Origin: Persicobacter diffluens
Lineage (GTDB): Bacteria > Bacteroidota > Bacteroidia > Cytophagales > Cyclobacteriaceae
NCBI RefSeq assembly: GCF_036244895.1
Contig: NZ_BQKE01000002.1
Span: forward strand, 620,001 to 684,000
Length of the DNA: 64,000 nucleotides
Direction: 5' to 3'
Shown: in pieces, positions 37,527-46,648 of the stretch
How positions within the stretch are numbered: the stretch's first letter is position 1
How the letters are laid out: each line of letters opens with the position of its first letter
Notes under the pieces: generated by a model
Databases searched by the model: none
What the model was told of the DNA's origin: nothing
What the model saw: the letters and a program-made list of their open reading frames with translations, nothing else
Position numbers and translations under genes: made by a program

Positions 37527-39254
37527 ATGAGGCAATCCAAATCTACCCTTCCACTATACATTTTCATCAGCATATTACTTCTGTTTTATTCAAATTCTGT
37601 TTGGGCGAATGAATTAAATTTTAATCAACGTTTTCCAAACTCCAATAAAACGTCAGGCATAGCCTTAATCGCTGAAATTGAACAAATAACTGATTCCCTC
37701 CCCTCCCTGGATCAAAAATGCCGCTGGTTATTAGAGGCAGGCTCCACCCTGGGCCAATTAGGGAGGTGGCAGGAAGGAAAGCATTGTATGCTACTTGCCA
37801 GGGGGTATGCTCAACAGTCAGATTCCCATCTTCAGGCCGCTGTCCTGTATTACCTGGGGTTATTTGATATTCAGCTCAATGTATTTGACAAGGCCCTGGA
37901 ATACTTATTTGAAAGTCTGGAAATCCGGAAAGAACAGGACAACCCCAATGAAGAACAAAAAATCTATAACGCCCTTGGGAGTATTTTTGAAATTATCAGT
38001 GAATACCAAAAAGCCATTTATTATTACCAGAATGCCTTAGCGCTTTCAAGCTCCGGAAAAAGTAAAGCCTACATCCACAGCAATATTGGGGTTTGCCAAA
38101 TGAATAATCAAAATTTTAAGGAGGCGGAAGACCACTTACTGAAAGCAGATTCCCTCATTTCCCTTACCTCCACTCCTTATGGGAAGGCTAATATTATGGT
38201 GAATTTGGGAGAAGTATATCGCAAGAAACAACAACATTTGAAGAGCGAACATTGCTTCAGAGAGGCCGAACGAATCGGAGCGGACTACCCCCAAATTATC
38301 GGGGAGGCACAAATCGGACTGGGCAATATCTATTATGATTTAGAAAAATATGATTTATGTGAAACATACCTCCGTCGAAATTTGGAAAACATCAGCTCTC
38401 ATACCAAAATCAGTGCCCTTAAATTATTAGCGGATATATCCCGTAAAAAAGAGAATTTCAGACAGTACGCAGATGATTTCTCCTCCTATATCACCCTAAA
38501 GGACAGTGTTTATCAGGTAGATAAAATCCGCAAATTAGCGACCCTTCACTATGAATTTGAAGCCGCCATCAAGGATAAAGAAATCAGTATTTTACAAAAA
38601 GACAATGAATTGCAGAAGCGTCGGGTTTACCTACTTTTTGCCGGAGTTTTGCTTGGGGTATTACTGATCATCATCCTTTGTTACCGCTATGTGTTAATGA
38701 TCAAACAAAAAAATCTGGAAAAGGCGACCTATGACAAATCTCAGATTCAAAAAATGAGATTGGAAGAAAGTGTTTATGCAGAAAAGAAAATCCGGGAATT
38801 ACAGCAAAAAAAGTTTGAGGAAACTATGGCTTCAAAAAGTAGAGAATTGGCTTCCAATGCGATTCACCTCATTAACAAAAACAAAGTACTTCAACAAGTG
38901 AAGCAAAATGTAAATCAATTGACCCTTCAAAATGCAGATCAAAAAAACCTTATAAAACAGATCAATAAGCAAATTGACGGGTGTTTAAATCCGCAACAAG
39001 ACTGGGAGCAGTTTAAAATTCACTTTGAAAAAACACACCCCAACTTTTTTGCACGGCTTAAGGAGGATTTCCCTAAACTGACCGAAAATGATCTCCGCTT
39101 TATGTCTTTCCTTCGGGCCAATTTCAGCACCAAGGATATTGCCAATGTATTGAATATTGACTACCGATCTGCTAATATGACAAGATATCGGATTCGCAAA
39201 AAAATCGCACTGGAAAACGAGCAGGATCTGATGGAGTTCGTAAGAGCTTATTAA
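37527..39254 (+). CDS. TPR, transmembrane, coiled-coil, HTH regulator
   Basis: A 575-residue membrane-bound transcription factor of a design common in Bacteroidota. Signal sequence 1-28. TPR repeats span about 70-325 (AVLYYLGLFDIQLNVFDKAL, KIYNALGSIFEIISEYQKAI, AKANIMVNLGEVYRKK, AQIGLGNIYYDLEKYDLC) and face the periplasm. One membrane helix follows (YLLFAGVLLGVLLIIILCYRY, about 370-390), then a coiled coil of about 100 residues. The C-terminal domain has FFARLKEDFPKLTENDLRF, FSTKDIANVLNIDYRSANM and RYRIRKKI, a LuxR/GerE-like HTH. The periplasmic TPRs probably sense a peptide or protein and signal to DNA at the membrane. Targets are unknown. It is divergent from the acylphosphatase-like/subtilase pair, which is a plausible target. 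It has its own terminator. Confidence 0.85.
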   Translation: MRQSKSTLPLYIFISILLLFYSNSVWANELNFNQRFPNSNKTSGIALIAEIEQITDSLPSLDQKCRWLLEAGSTLGQLGRWQEGKHCMLLARGYAQQSDSHLQAAVLYYLGLFDIQLNVFDKALEYLFESLEIRKEQDNPNEEQKIYNALGSIFEIISEYQKAIYYYQNALALSSSGKSKAYIHSNIGVCQMNNQNFKEAEDHLLKADSLISLTSTPYGKANIMVNLGEVYRKKQQHLKSEHCFREAERIGADYPQIIGEAQIGLGNIYYDLEKYDLCETYLRRNLENISSHTKISALKLLADISRKKENFRQYADDFSSYITLKDSVYQVDKIRKLATLHYEFEAAIKDKEISILQKDNELQKRRVYLLFAGVLLGVLLIIILCYRYVLMIKQKNLEKATYDKSQIQKMRLEESVYAEKKIRELQQKKFEETMASKSRELASNAIHLINKNKVLQQVKQNVNQLTLQNADQKNLIKQINKQIDGCLNPQQDWEQFKIHFEKTHPNFFARLKEDFPKLTENDLRFMSFLRANFSTKDIANVLNIDYRSANMTRYRIRKKIALENEQDLMEFVRAY

Positions 39255-39260
39255 AGCAAT

Positions 39261-39299
39261 AAAAAGAGGCTATCTCGAATGAGGAGACAGCCTCTTTTT
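39261..39299. terminator. Bidirectional terminator between convergent genes
   Basis: AAAAAGAGGCT and AGCCTCTTTTT form a stem of 11 bp with additional pairing inside (TCTC/GAGA). It lies 6 bp past the regulator stop and 6 bp before the MaoC stop, serving both strands. Confidence 0.85.
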
Positions 39300-39305
39300 G
39301 ATGAT

Positions 39306-39761
39306 TTATAAACCTTCAAAACGCTTTCGCTTGGCCAGCAGAATATGATCACACACCAGCACTAATTCATCCTTTTGGTTAAAGATCTCGACATGTTCGT
39401 TAACCTGCCCCAGTTCCGGACGCTTGGTGTCTTTCTTCTCTGAAATGGTTACCACCACCCGAATGGTATCGCCAATATGCACCGGCTTAATGAATCGCAA
39501 ACGATCGTATCCTTTGGAGAAAGCCTCGGGATTGATTTCTGTGGCGGTCATACCGATACCCACAGAAAAGGTCAAAGTTCCATGCGCTATACGTCTTTCA
39601 AAAGGCTGCGTCTTACACCATTCCTCGTCCATATGGTGAGGGAAGAAGTCTCCGGTATGTCCCGCATGAACCACAAAGTCCGTCTCGGTAATCGTTCTCC
39701 CCAAAGTTTCTCGCTTATGCCCTAATTCGTAATCCTCGAAAAATTGTGATTTAATATGCAT
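39306..39761 (-). CDS. MaoC-like hotdog hydratase
   Basis: A 151-residue MaoC/(R)-specific enoyl-CoA hydratase-type protein. HTGDFFPHHMDEE carries Asp38 and His43 with the spacing of the catalytic pair in (R)-hydratases such as PhaJ, and RIAHG follows. The family adds water to the double bond of an enoyl-CoA, or performs the reverse. It is the last gene of the seven-gene operon, 25 bp after the oxidoreductase. Placed after two CoA-transferases, it may hydrate or dehydrate the CoA thioester they make. Substrate is unknown. Confidence 0.85.
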   Translation of the reverse strand: MHIKSQFFEDYELGHKRETLGRTITETDFVVHAGHTGDFFPHHMDEEWCKTQPFERRIAHGTLTFSVGIGMTATEINPEAFSKGYDRLRFIKPVHIGDTIRVVVTISEKKDTKRPELGQVNEHVEIFNQKDELVLVCDHILLAKRKRFEGL

Positions 39762-39786
39762 TTCAAAAAATAATGGCTTTTAAATA

Positions 39787-40857
39787 TTATATACTATAAT
39801 CTGGATTTTCACCTCCTTTAGCAGAAGACGCATAAGCACTTTCAACCGTGGCCATCGTGCGCGCCACATCCTCCACACTCGTCGGTAAGCTATCCGTACT
39901 GCCTTCCACGTATCGCATCAAGGAAGCCATGGTCCCCACAAAAGCATCCGGAAACCAGGAGCCCTCCAGTGCTTTGGTTTTCCACTCCGGCGTTTCCCCC
40001 TCTTTAACAATGCAATACTCAAAATGATCCGGCACCCCATCAGGATAGTTTAGCAATAGGCCCATTTTCGCCTTGATCGCACCTTTGGTGCCTTCCCACT
40101 TAATGAAACTTTCCTGGTTTTGCGCACCGAAATTATGATCATGATTGGCATTAATCACCGCATGAAGCGCATCGCCATAATCCATGATCGTTGTGGTACG
40201 AGTTGAGGACATCGGCTTGCCCGGATTCCGCAGGGTCTTGCTGTATACCGTTTGTGGATCACCTAAGAAGGAACGGATCAGGTCCATATAATGAATGCTA
40301 TGCTGCTGAATTTCCAATCGAGAATGGTTCACCACATTCGGAAAATATTCCCATGGAGTATAAGTAGTTAATCTCACTTCCATATCATATAACTCCCCTA
40401 TATGTCCACCTTCAATCAAAGATTTAGCGGCCATGACATAGGGAGCGAAACGCAACTGACAGTTGATGGCAGCTTTCAGCTTTTTGCGTCTACATACTTC
40501 CAAAATATCCAGGGTTTGCTGATAGTCATCCCCCATAGGCTTCTGAATCAAAACCGCAGCACCATCTGGTAGCTTTTCCAAGGTCGGTACAAACTGATTC
40601 GGCATCAAAGTCAAATCATAAACCGCATGTTCCGGAGCATCAGCCACCATTTCCTCCACGGTATCATAAACAGAAGGAATTTGGAAACGCTCGGCCAGTT
40701 CTTCCGCTCTTTGACGGGTACGATTGGTGATCCCGGCTACCTGAAAGTGTACTTTCTGATAGGCTGGAAGGTGGGCATCGCGCACAATACCTCCTGCCCC
40801 GATGATATAAATGGGACGTTTTTCCTTAGGCAGGCTAATGTCATATTTAATTTCCAT
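39787..40857 (-). CDS. Gfo/Idh/MocA-family oxidoreductase
   Basis: A 356-residue NAD(P)-dependent oxidoreductase. The Rossmann fold starts YIIGAGGIVRDAHL (17-30). The usual EKP motif is IQKPMG, with conserved Lys106. HSIHYMDLIRSFLG gives the family's C-terminal helix with a probable catalytic His. These enzymes oxidise sugars, sugar acids, inositols or related polyols. The start at 40857 overlaps the substrate-binding-protein gene by 11 nt. A role in oxidising the imported substrate, or an intermediate, is an inference from the operon. Confidence 0.87.
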   Translation of the reverse strand: MEIKYDISLPKEKRPIYIIGAGGIVRDAHLPAYQKVHFQVAGITNRTRQRAEELAERFQIPSVYDTVEEMVADAPEHAVYDLTLMPNQFVPTLEKLPDGAAVLIQKPMGDDYQQTLDILEVCRRKKLKAAINCQLRFAPYVMAAKSLIEGGHIGELYDMEVRLTTYTPWEYFPNVVNHSRLEIQQHSIHYMDLIRSFLGDPQTVYSKTLRNPGKPMSSTRTTTIMDYGDALHAVINANHDHNFGAQNQESFIKWEGTKGAIKAKMGLLLNYPDGVPDHFEYCIVKEGETPEWKTKALEGSWFPDAFVGTMASLMRYVEGSTDSLPTSVEDVARTMATVESAYASSAKGGENPDYSI

Positions 40858-42106
40858 AAGGCACTACAGTTTCGTTTTCAATTTTATTGATCGCCTGTTG
40901 ACTTTCCGCCAACAAGGCTGAAATATCATCCTGCGTATCTCTTACTCTCAATACTAATTGGTCGATGACCTCACTTATGCTTGCCCAATTACTTTTTCGG
41001 GGCAAGGTCTTACTGTTTTGGTGTAAAGCTTCCAGCTTATGGTAATAGGGAATATCCTGATTTACCTCCGTGTCAAACCAAGTAGACTTCCGGCAACCAA
41101 TTCCACCATTCAAAGTCAATCGCTTATCGTTTTGTGCGTTGGTGGCAAAACGAATAAATTCATAAGCCCACTGCTTATTCGTACTCCCGCTACCGATGGT
41201 ATACATCCAGTAAGCATTCAGGGAAACGCCTTTCATATCCGCCTCAGCTGCAGGTACAGGCGCGATATCCACTTTCCCTTTCACCTTACTGCCTGGATCC
41301 ACCTCACACATGGAGGCAAAGCCGAACCAATTCACCATCATGGCTACTTCCCCGCGGGAAAAAGCCAGTCCGGCCTGCACAGAATCCAGCTCACAGCTAT
41401 CAGGATGCAATAGGTTTTCGCTGTTGAACAACGTTCTGTAAAATGACAGGGCATCCTCCGCCGCCTGATGTTGAATATTGACCCGCCCCTGATCATCCGT
41501 CAGGCTGCCACCACGTGCCCAAATCTGCAAACAAAGGTCAAACACGGTATTATGCCCATCGGGATATCCGGCGACCACCGTTCCATAAAGGTTTTGTTCC
41601 GGCCGGTGAAAAAAAGTAGCGATTTCTATTAATTCACTCCAGGTCTCCGGTACTTTCAAGGCCTTGCCAAAACGGTCGCGGAAAGCGGATTGTTCAGCGG
41701 GATCTTCAATAAGATCCTTTCGGAATACCAGGCATTCCGGTCCGTCATGAAAAGGCAAACCATAGGCCGCGCCACCAAAGGTTTGCATCTTCAGCAATGC
41801 CTCGGACCAGGCCTCCGGAAATCCTTCCGGAGGGTTTTGATCCATAAAAGGACTCAGAGAAACTATTGCGCCAGTCTCCACTGCTTCGGAAATCCAGTCG
41901 GTATTCAGTAAGGCAATGTCCCAATCGCCGGAGGCCAGTCCGTTGGTCGCTCCCAATGTCGCCTCGTACAAGGGGTGAAGATCCATCGGAATAGCTTCCA
42001 ATTCCAAGTCACAGCCTGTTTCTTCACAGAATTGGGCCCAAAATTCAGCAATACTCTGCTCAAAAGGACCGAATTTCCTGACTGCGATTTTCATTACTCC
42101 TGACAT
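40847..42106 (-). CDS. Family 1 solute-binding-protein homologue without signal peptide
   Basis: A 419-residue protein with the fold signature of sugar-type ABC substrate-binding proteins: ASGDWDIALLNTDWISEAVETG, AAYGLPFHDGPECLVFRKDL, FSRGEVAMMVNWFGFA, AYWMYTIGSGSTNKQWAYEFIRFA. It starts directly at the first beta strand (MSGVMKIAVRKFGPFEQ), with no signal peptide or lipobox, and no ABC permease or ATPase is in the operon. It is therefore predicted to be cytoplasmic. ATG 42106 overlaps the upstream gene by 13 nt; ATG 42094 would form a TAATG junction and is equally possible. Role unknown: ligand sensing, carrier or novel enzyme. Confidence 0.8.
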   Translation of the reverse strand: MSGVMKIAVRKFGPFEQSIAEFWAQFCEETGCDLELEAIPMDLHPLYEATLGATNGLASGDWDIALLNTDWISEAVETGAIVSLSPFMDQNPPEGFPEAWSEALLKMQTFGGAAYGLPFHDGPECLVFRKDLIEDPAEQSAFRDRFGKALKVPETWSELIEIATFFHRPEQNLYGTVVAGYPDGHNTVFDLCLQIWARGGSLTDDQGRVNIQHQAAEDALSFYRTLFNSENLLHPDSCELDSVQAGLAFSRGEVAMMVNWFGFASMCEVDPGSKVKGKVDIAPVPAAEADMKGVSLNAYWMYTIGSGSTNKQWAYEFIRFATNAQNDKRLTLNGGIGCRKSTWFDTEVNQDIPYYHKLEALHQNSKTLPRKSNWASISEVIDQLVLRVRDTQDDISALLAESQQAINKIENETVVPYGN

Positions 42107-43254
42107 AGGCCGGCCAGTTTCAAATCTTCGATAATGGCTTCTGTATGTTCTCCCAGCTTAGGACTTCCCTTCTCCGAAAATAAACGTTCTCCGTCCATGC
42201 GAATCGGGCAACGGGTGGTATGGAAAGTGTAGCCATCGCTCATTTTCACTTCCTGCTCCATCTGCAGGCTTTGGTAGGCCTCCGTTTTGCGCAATCTTTC
42301 CCAATCCAGCACATTTGCACACCAGATATCAGCGGGTTCCAGAATATCCAGCCAGTATTGCGTACTTTGCCCTTCCAGATGCTTTGCCAGGATCATTTTG
42401 ATATCATCACGCTCGGTAAACCAACTGTCGCGATCCGTAAAGTCTTCCAAAGCAGAGCAATTCAAAAGCATTCCCAGGGTTGGGATTTCTCCCATGGCCA
42501 GGGCCAAAAAGCCATCCGCAGTTTGATAAACCCCATACGGAGCTCCCAAATAAGCATGGGCATTATTGGAAGCCGTACGTTCGGTTGGTGCTCCTCCATC
42601 CTGGAAGAAGGTGGTCAGCATTTCGAATTGTAAATCCAGGATGGATTCCATCATGCTGGCCTGCACCAATGCCCCTGCTCCGTTTACCCCTCTTCTCACC
42701 AATGCGGCTAGGATGCCCTGTGCCAAATGCGCCCCGGCCAACATGTCTACAATGGCCATACCTACCGGTACCGGACCTTCTCCTGCATTTCCACTCAGGC
42801 TGGTCAGCCCTGAAAGCGACTGTACCAATAAATCCTGGCCGGGCTTTCCCGCCCATGGGCCACTCTTGCCATAACCGGAAATTTCACCGTAAATCACTGC
42901 CGGATTTAAGGACTTGATGGTTTCATAATCCAGGCCCAATCGATCAATCACACCCGGGCGGAAATTATGCATCACCACGTCCGCTTTTGTCAGCAATTGT
43001 TTTACTAATTGCAAATCCTCCGGCTTTTTAAGATCTGCGCAGAAACTTTCCTTATTCCGGTTTATGGCATGGAAAATGGAAGAATCACCGTTCATTTCCA
43101 CATTCGATACATATAAATTCCGACAGATATCACCTGTTTCCGGACGCTCCACCTTTATGACTCTTGCCCCCATATCGGCCAATCGTAAACTTGCGGAAGG
43201 GCCGGACAAAAACTGGCTTAAGTCCACTACTAATATATCTTCTAATGCTTTCAT
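42094..43254 (-). CDS. CaiB/BaiF (class III) CoA-transferase, copy 2
   Basis: A 386-residue CoA-transferase. The catalytic Asp170 in GMAIVDMLAG aligns with Asp169 of formyl-CoA transferase. LSQFLSGPSASLRLADMGARV, the NRNKES segment and MHNFRPGVIDRLGLDY follow the family pattern. The enzyme moves CoA between carboxylic acids through aspartyl-CoA anhydride intermediates. It closely resembles its upstream neighbour throughout, indicating tandem duplication. The genes are 3 bp apart. These enzymes usually form interlocked homodimers, so the pair may form a heterodimer. The acid substrate is unknown. Confidence 0.9.
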   Translation of the reverse strand: MKALEDILVVDLSQFLSGPSASLRLADMGARVIKVERPETGDICRNLYVSNVEMNGDSSIFHAINRNKESFCADLKKPEDLQLVKQLLTKADVVMHNFRPGVIDRLGLDYETIKSLNPAVIYGEISGYGKSGPWAGKPGQDLLVQSLSGLTSLSGNAGEGPVPVGMAIVDMLAGAHLAQGILAALVRRGVNGAGALVQASMMESILDLQFEMLTTFFQDGGAPTERTASNNAHAYLGAPYGVYQTADGFLALAMGEIPTLGMLLNCSALEDFTDRDSWFTERDDIKMILAKHLEGQSTQYWLDILEPADIWCANVLDWERLRKTEAYQSLQMEQEVKMSDGYTFHTTRCPIRMDGERLFSEKGSPKLGEHTEAIIEDLKLAGLCQE

Positions 43255-43257
43255 GGA

Positions 43258-44412
43258 TTATGCATTTATCTTTAAACCAAATTCTTCTTTTATGCGATCC
43301 GTATGCTCTCCTACTCTCGGAGCAGCCTTTTTTGAAAAATATTGTTGACCATCCAGGCGAAGTGGGAAACGAGTAGTTTTGATCTTTTCACCGGCAGTGG
43401 TAACAACCTCCTGCTCCATCCCCAATTCCTGATAACCCTTATGCTGAGTCAATTGCTGATAATTCAAAACATCGGCACACCAAATATCCTTCGCCTCCAA
43501 CATTTCCAACCAAATGGAAGTAGGTTGTTCTGTAAAAATCGATCTAAAGAAATTCATGATTTCATCTCGCTTTTCAAACCAGCTTTCTTCCAGCTGATAA
43601 GCATCCGGAAGAATCACCTGAAGGTGATCTGCCAGCTTTGTAACCGGCATCATGGCAATGGCAATATGTCCATCCGCGGTGGGATATACCCCATATGGGG
43701 CGGCCAAATAAGGCTGGGCACTCCCCTTCTTAGCGCGAACAGGCGCCTTACAATCATCATTCAAATAGGTGGTTAAACCCTCAAACTGTAGATCAAGCGT
43801 GGACTCCAAAAGGCTCACTTCCACCAGACCACCTTTGCCGGTTTTTCCTCTGCGCACCAATGCAGCAAGGATCCCCTGCCCCAAATGTACCCCTGTCATG
43901 ATGTCCGAAACTGCCAAGCCCACTGGCGTTGGGTTACTATCTTTATTTCCGGATAGATAACTCAAGCCTGATAGGCTTTGCACCAATAAATCCTGCCCGG
44001 GCTTTTTCGCCCAGGGCCCCTCAGCCCCATAGCCCGTCACCACGCCATAGACGAGTTTAGGATTAATTTCCTGCACTGTGGCATAATCCAAACCGATTTT
44101 CTCCATCACTCCCGGACGGAAATTATGCGTCATCACATCTGCCTGCGCGATGAGTTTTTTTACAATGGCCAGATCCTCGGGATCTTTCAGGTTGGCCGCA
44201 AAAGATTCCTTATTTCTGTTAACGGTATGGAAGACCAGACTGTCCCCCTCAATAAAAATATTTTTGATCGCAATCTGACGACCTGCCTCTCCAGAGCCAG
44301 GTCTTTCGATTTTAATCACTCTGGCGCCCAAGTCTGCCAGCTTCAGGCCCGCTGACGGGCCAGCCATAAACTGACAAAATTCAAGTACGGTAATACCCTC
44401 TAATGGCTTCAT
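43258..44412 (-). CDS. CaiB/BaiF (class III) CoA-transferase, copy 1
   Basis: A 384-residue paralogue of the next gene. Its predicted catalytic Asp170 is in GLAVSDIMTG. The opening EFCQFMAGPSAGLKLADLGA, NRNKESFAANLKDPEDL and GPWAKKPGQDLLVQSLSG segments match the sister protein position for position. Both active sites look intact, so neither is obviously a dead subunit. Its ATG overlaps the stop of the upstream substrate-binding-protein gene by 4 nt (ATGA), which implies translational coupling. Confidence 0.9.
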   Translation of the reverse strand: MKPLEGITVLEFCQFMAGPSAGLKLADLGARVIKIERPGSGEAGRQIAIKNIFIEGDSLVFHTVNRNKESFAANLKDPEDLAIVKKLIAQADVMTHNFRPGVMEKIGLDYATVQEINPKLVYGVVTGYGAEGPWAKKPGQDLLVQSLSGLSYLSGNKDSNPTPVGLAVSDIMTGVHLGQGILAALVRRGKTGKGGLVEVSLLESTLDLQFEGLTTYLNDDCKAPVRAKKGSAQPYLAAPYGVYPTADGHIAIAMMPVTKLADHLQVILPDAYQLEESWFEKRDEIMNFFRSIFTEQPTSIWLEMLEAKDIWCADVLNYQQLTQHKGYQELGMEQEVVTTAGEKIKTTRFPLRLDGQQYFSKKAAPRVGEHTDRIKEEFGLKINA

Positions 44413-45569
44413 ACTAATTGCTCCTGTTGTTTTGATTCCTTATACAAATCATTCAGCTGCGATAACAATTCCTCCGCATTCCCCCCATTCATCATGAACT
44501 CACGAATTGGCGCTCCTGCACGATCCTGAAAATACATATGCCCAAAATAACGCGGACGTAAAAAGGCACGGTCCAAGGTAGGCAAAGTATCTTTGAAAAA
44601 GTCCTGCGTTACCGCATTTGTGTGTGTATTCAACCAACTTTTACGATGGCCGGGCTGCCCGCCATTGTCAAAGAAAATTCCGGACTGCGTCTCAGGACAA
44701 CCCACAAATTCGGCATACTTAGCCGCTATTTCGACATTTTTACATTGCGCAGAAATCGCCAGACCGGTACCCCCAATGGTGGAAATCAATGGCTGTCCTT
44801 CCAGGCTCACCATATCCATAAACTTCAAGGACTTACGCGCATATCCACGACGGGAATAATTGGTATAACCATAAGCAAAAGGACAATACCAATACTGATC
44901 CGTTTGGGTCATCATTTCAAAAACCCGAATTGGATTCGCCTCATAACTCTCCGCAGACATATTTTTCCCAAGTGCCCTTAAAAGCTCCAGGGCCTTTAAT
45001 CCTGTTTCCCTGGAAATCACCTCGTCCTCTTTCAGGCATACATCTTCCCCCAGGGTCGAACAAATCATATAAAAATTCATCAAAGTATCCTGAGGAATTC
45101 CTGGAACAGCTACTTTTCCTTCCTCTGCCAGGGCTAACAAATCTTCATAAGTCTTTGGCAAAGCTCTGCCAGCATTTTCGAACAAATCCATCCGCGCAGC
45201 CGCTACCGGAGTAGCCGCATCAATAGCCAGGGCCCACTGTTTTCCATCATACTGATAACTTTCGAAAGAATGCCCCACGGAATTCACCCGCTGGTCCTCT
45301 ATAAAAGCCGGACTTAATACCTCATTCAAAGCGACTACCTCTCCCGTACGGGCCGCAAAACCCGCCCAAGGATGGTCGATCACCAAAAGGTCATAACGAG
45401 CGGCCAATTCATTTAAAGGTTCATCGGCAAAAGCCTGTAGCGAACGCTTTTCCCAGACAATTTCCACTTCAGGATTTAATTCATGAAAACGTTGCGCTGT
45501 TGCGACAATGGAAGTAAATCCTCTGCTGTGATCCCAGGTAATACCACGAAGTGTTACTTTATCAGACAT
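44409..45569 (-). CDS. Second solute-binding-protein homologue without signal peptide
   Basis: A 386-residue protein related to family 1 extracellular solute-binding proteins: FHELNPEVEIVWEKRSLQAF, DLLVIDHPWAGFAARTGEVV, YDGKQWALAIDAATPVAAAR, QPLISTIGGTGLAISAQCK. It starts at the first strand (MSDKVTLRGITWDHSRGF) and has no signal peptide or lipobox. It shares the fold with the 40847-42106 product but is clearly diverged from it, so the operon carries two different ones. No ABC permease or ATPase partner is present. The role is unknown; binding of an intracellular metabolite is an inference. Confidence 0.8.
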   Translation of the reverse strand: MSDKVTLRGITWDHSRGFTSIVATAQRFHELNPEVEIVWEKRSLQAFADEPLNELAARYDLLVIDHPWAGFAARTGEVVALNEVLSPAFIEDQRVNSVGHSFESYQYDGKQWALAIDAATPVAAARMDLFENAGRALPKTYEDLLALAEEGKVAVPGIPQDTLMNFYMICSTLGEDVCLKEDEVISRETGLKALELLRALGKNMSAESYEANPIRVFEMMTQTDQYWYCPFAYGYTNYSRRGYARKSLKFMDMVSLEGQPLISTIGGTGLAISAQCKNVEIAAKYAEFVGCPETQSGIFFDNGGQPGHRKSWLNTHTNAVTQDFFKDTLPTLDRAFLRPRYFGHMYFQDRAGAPIREFMMNGGNAEELLSQLNDLYKESKQQEQLV

Positions 45570-45580
45570 AAGTATATATA

Positions 45581-46648
45581 TTAATGATTTAAAAATTCTT
45601 CAGAACCCAGCATACTTCCGTAGGTAATGATCATAAAGGAAGCCACCAGTATACATAAAGCAGTAATCAATATCTGATAGGTCCGATTGGAAACCCCCTT
45701 CCACTCTTTCATCAAAACCCCTACCAAATAACTAAAAAATACCAGCATGGTCATATGTATCGCCCAACTGGCAAATTTGAAGTTCCCCATGCGCACATGT
45801 CCCAGTCCGTAAAAGAAAAACTGCAAATACCAGAAAGCTCCGGAAGCAATACAGAGCGTCATATTTAAAAGATATTGTTTCAGGCCAATGGCTTTTACCT
45901 GTACAATTTCCCGAATGGTTTTTTGGCGAATACTTAGTATAAAAAACCAGCAAAAATTCGTAATAAAAGTACCACCAGTGGATAATATCAGATTGGCATT
46001 TCCTTCAAAATGTCCGGCACCATTAGCCGCTGCTATTTCCGCAACCGGTGCGCCCACTTCCAATGAAACCCCAAAAATGGCTGACAATACCCCGGCGATC
46101 ACCGCTAAGGGCAAACCTTTCTTTATATTAAAGGAAGCCAGACTTCCTCCCTGTTTTTTTAAATCTTGTTCTTTTCGATAACCGGCCCATCCACAGGCAA
46201 AAACTCCCACAAAGGAAATCAGCATTCCGGTCAGTACTACCATTCCGCCCGGCTTGCTAAAGTGCTCAATTAATGTTCCATGAATCAAAAGTGGGATAAT
46301 GGTCCCTAAAACGGCAGACAATCCAATCGAAATCGTATAAGTCAGAGAATAACCAATATTTTTAATGGCATAGCCAAAGGCCATTCCTCCGAAGCCGTAC
46401 ACCATCCCTAATAAGGTCGCATTAATTAAAACCTTCTGCGGCGCCTGACGAAAAACCTCAGCCAGGTCCGGTACCGTCAGGTACCCCACCACCAAAGGTA
46501 AAACCAACCAGGCAAAAGTGGCCTGCACCAGCCAGTAGGTATTCCACGATAGCTGCTTAATCTTTTGAAAGGGAAGATAACAGGAAGCTGCTGAAACGCC
46601 TCCCACCCCGTGCAACAGGGTCCCCATGAGCGGGTTCGAAGAAATCAT
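45581..46648 (-). CDS. RhaT-like sugar:proton symporter (DMT superfamily)
   Basis: A 355-residue membrane protein with about ten helices, resembling E. coli L-rhamnose:H+ symporter RhaT along its length: LLHGVGGVSAASCYLPFQK, LSWNTYWLVQATFAWLVLP, GMVYGFGGMAFGYAIKNIGY, FWYLQFFFYGLGH and SWAIHMTMLVFF. E. coli RhaT takes up rhamnose and related sugars. No rhamnose isomerase, kinase or aldolase gene is nearby, so the substrate is more likely another sugar, sugar acid or similar. It is the first gene of the operon, next to the divergent IclR gene, and is probably under its control. Confidence 0.88.
   Translation of the reverse strand: MISSNPLMGTLLHGVGGVSAASCYLPFQKIKQLSWNTYWLVQATFAWLVLPLVVGYLTVPDLAEVFRQAPQKVLINATLLGMVYGFGGMAFGYAIKNIGYSLTYTISIGLSAVLGTIIPLLIHGTLIEHFSKPGGMVVLTGMLISFVGVFACGWAGYRKEQDLKKQGGSLASFNIKKGLPLAVIAGVLSAIFGVSLEVGAPVAEIAAANGAGHFEGNANLILSTGGTFITNFCWFFILSIRQKTIREIVQVKAIGLKQYLLNMTLCIASGAFWYLQFFFYGLGHVRMGNFKFASWAIHMTMLVFFSYLVGVLMKEWKGVSNRTYQILITALCILVASFMIITYGSMLGSEEFLNH

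Noticed and set aside
40847..45569. An ABC sugar transporter locus
   Set aside because: The two binding-protein homologues lack signal peptides, and there are no permease or ATPase genes.
45581..46648. A rhamnose catabolic operon
   Set aside because: Only the permease resembles the rhamnose system. No isomerase, kinase, aldolase or AraC-type regulators are present.
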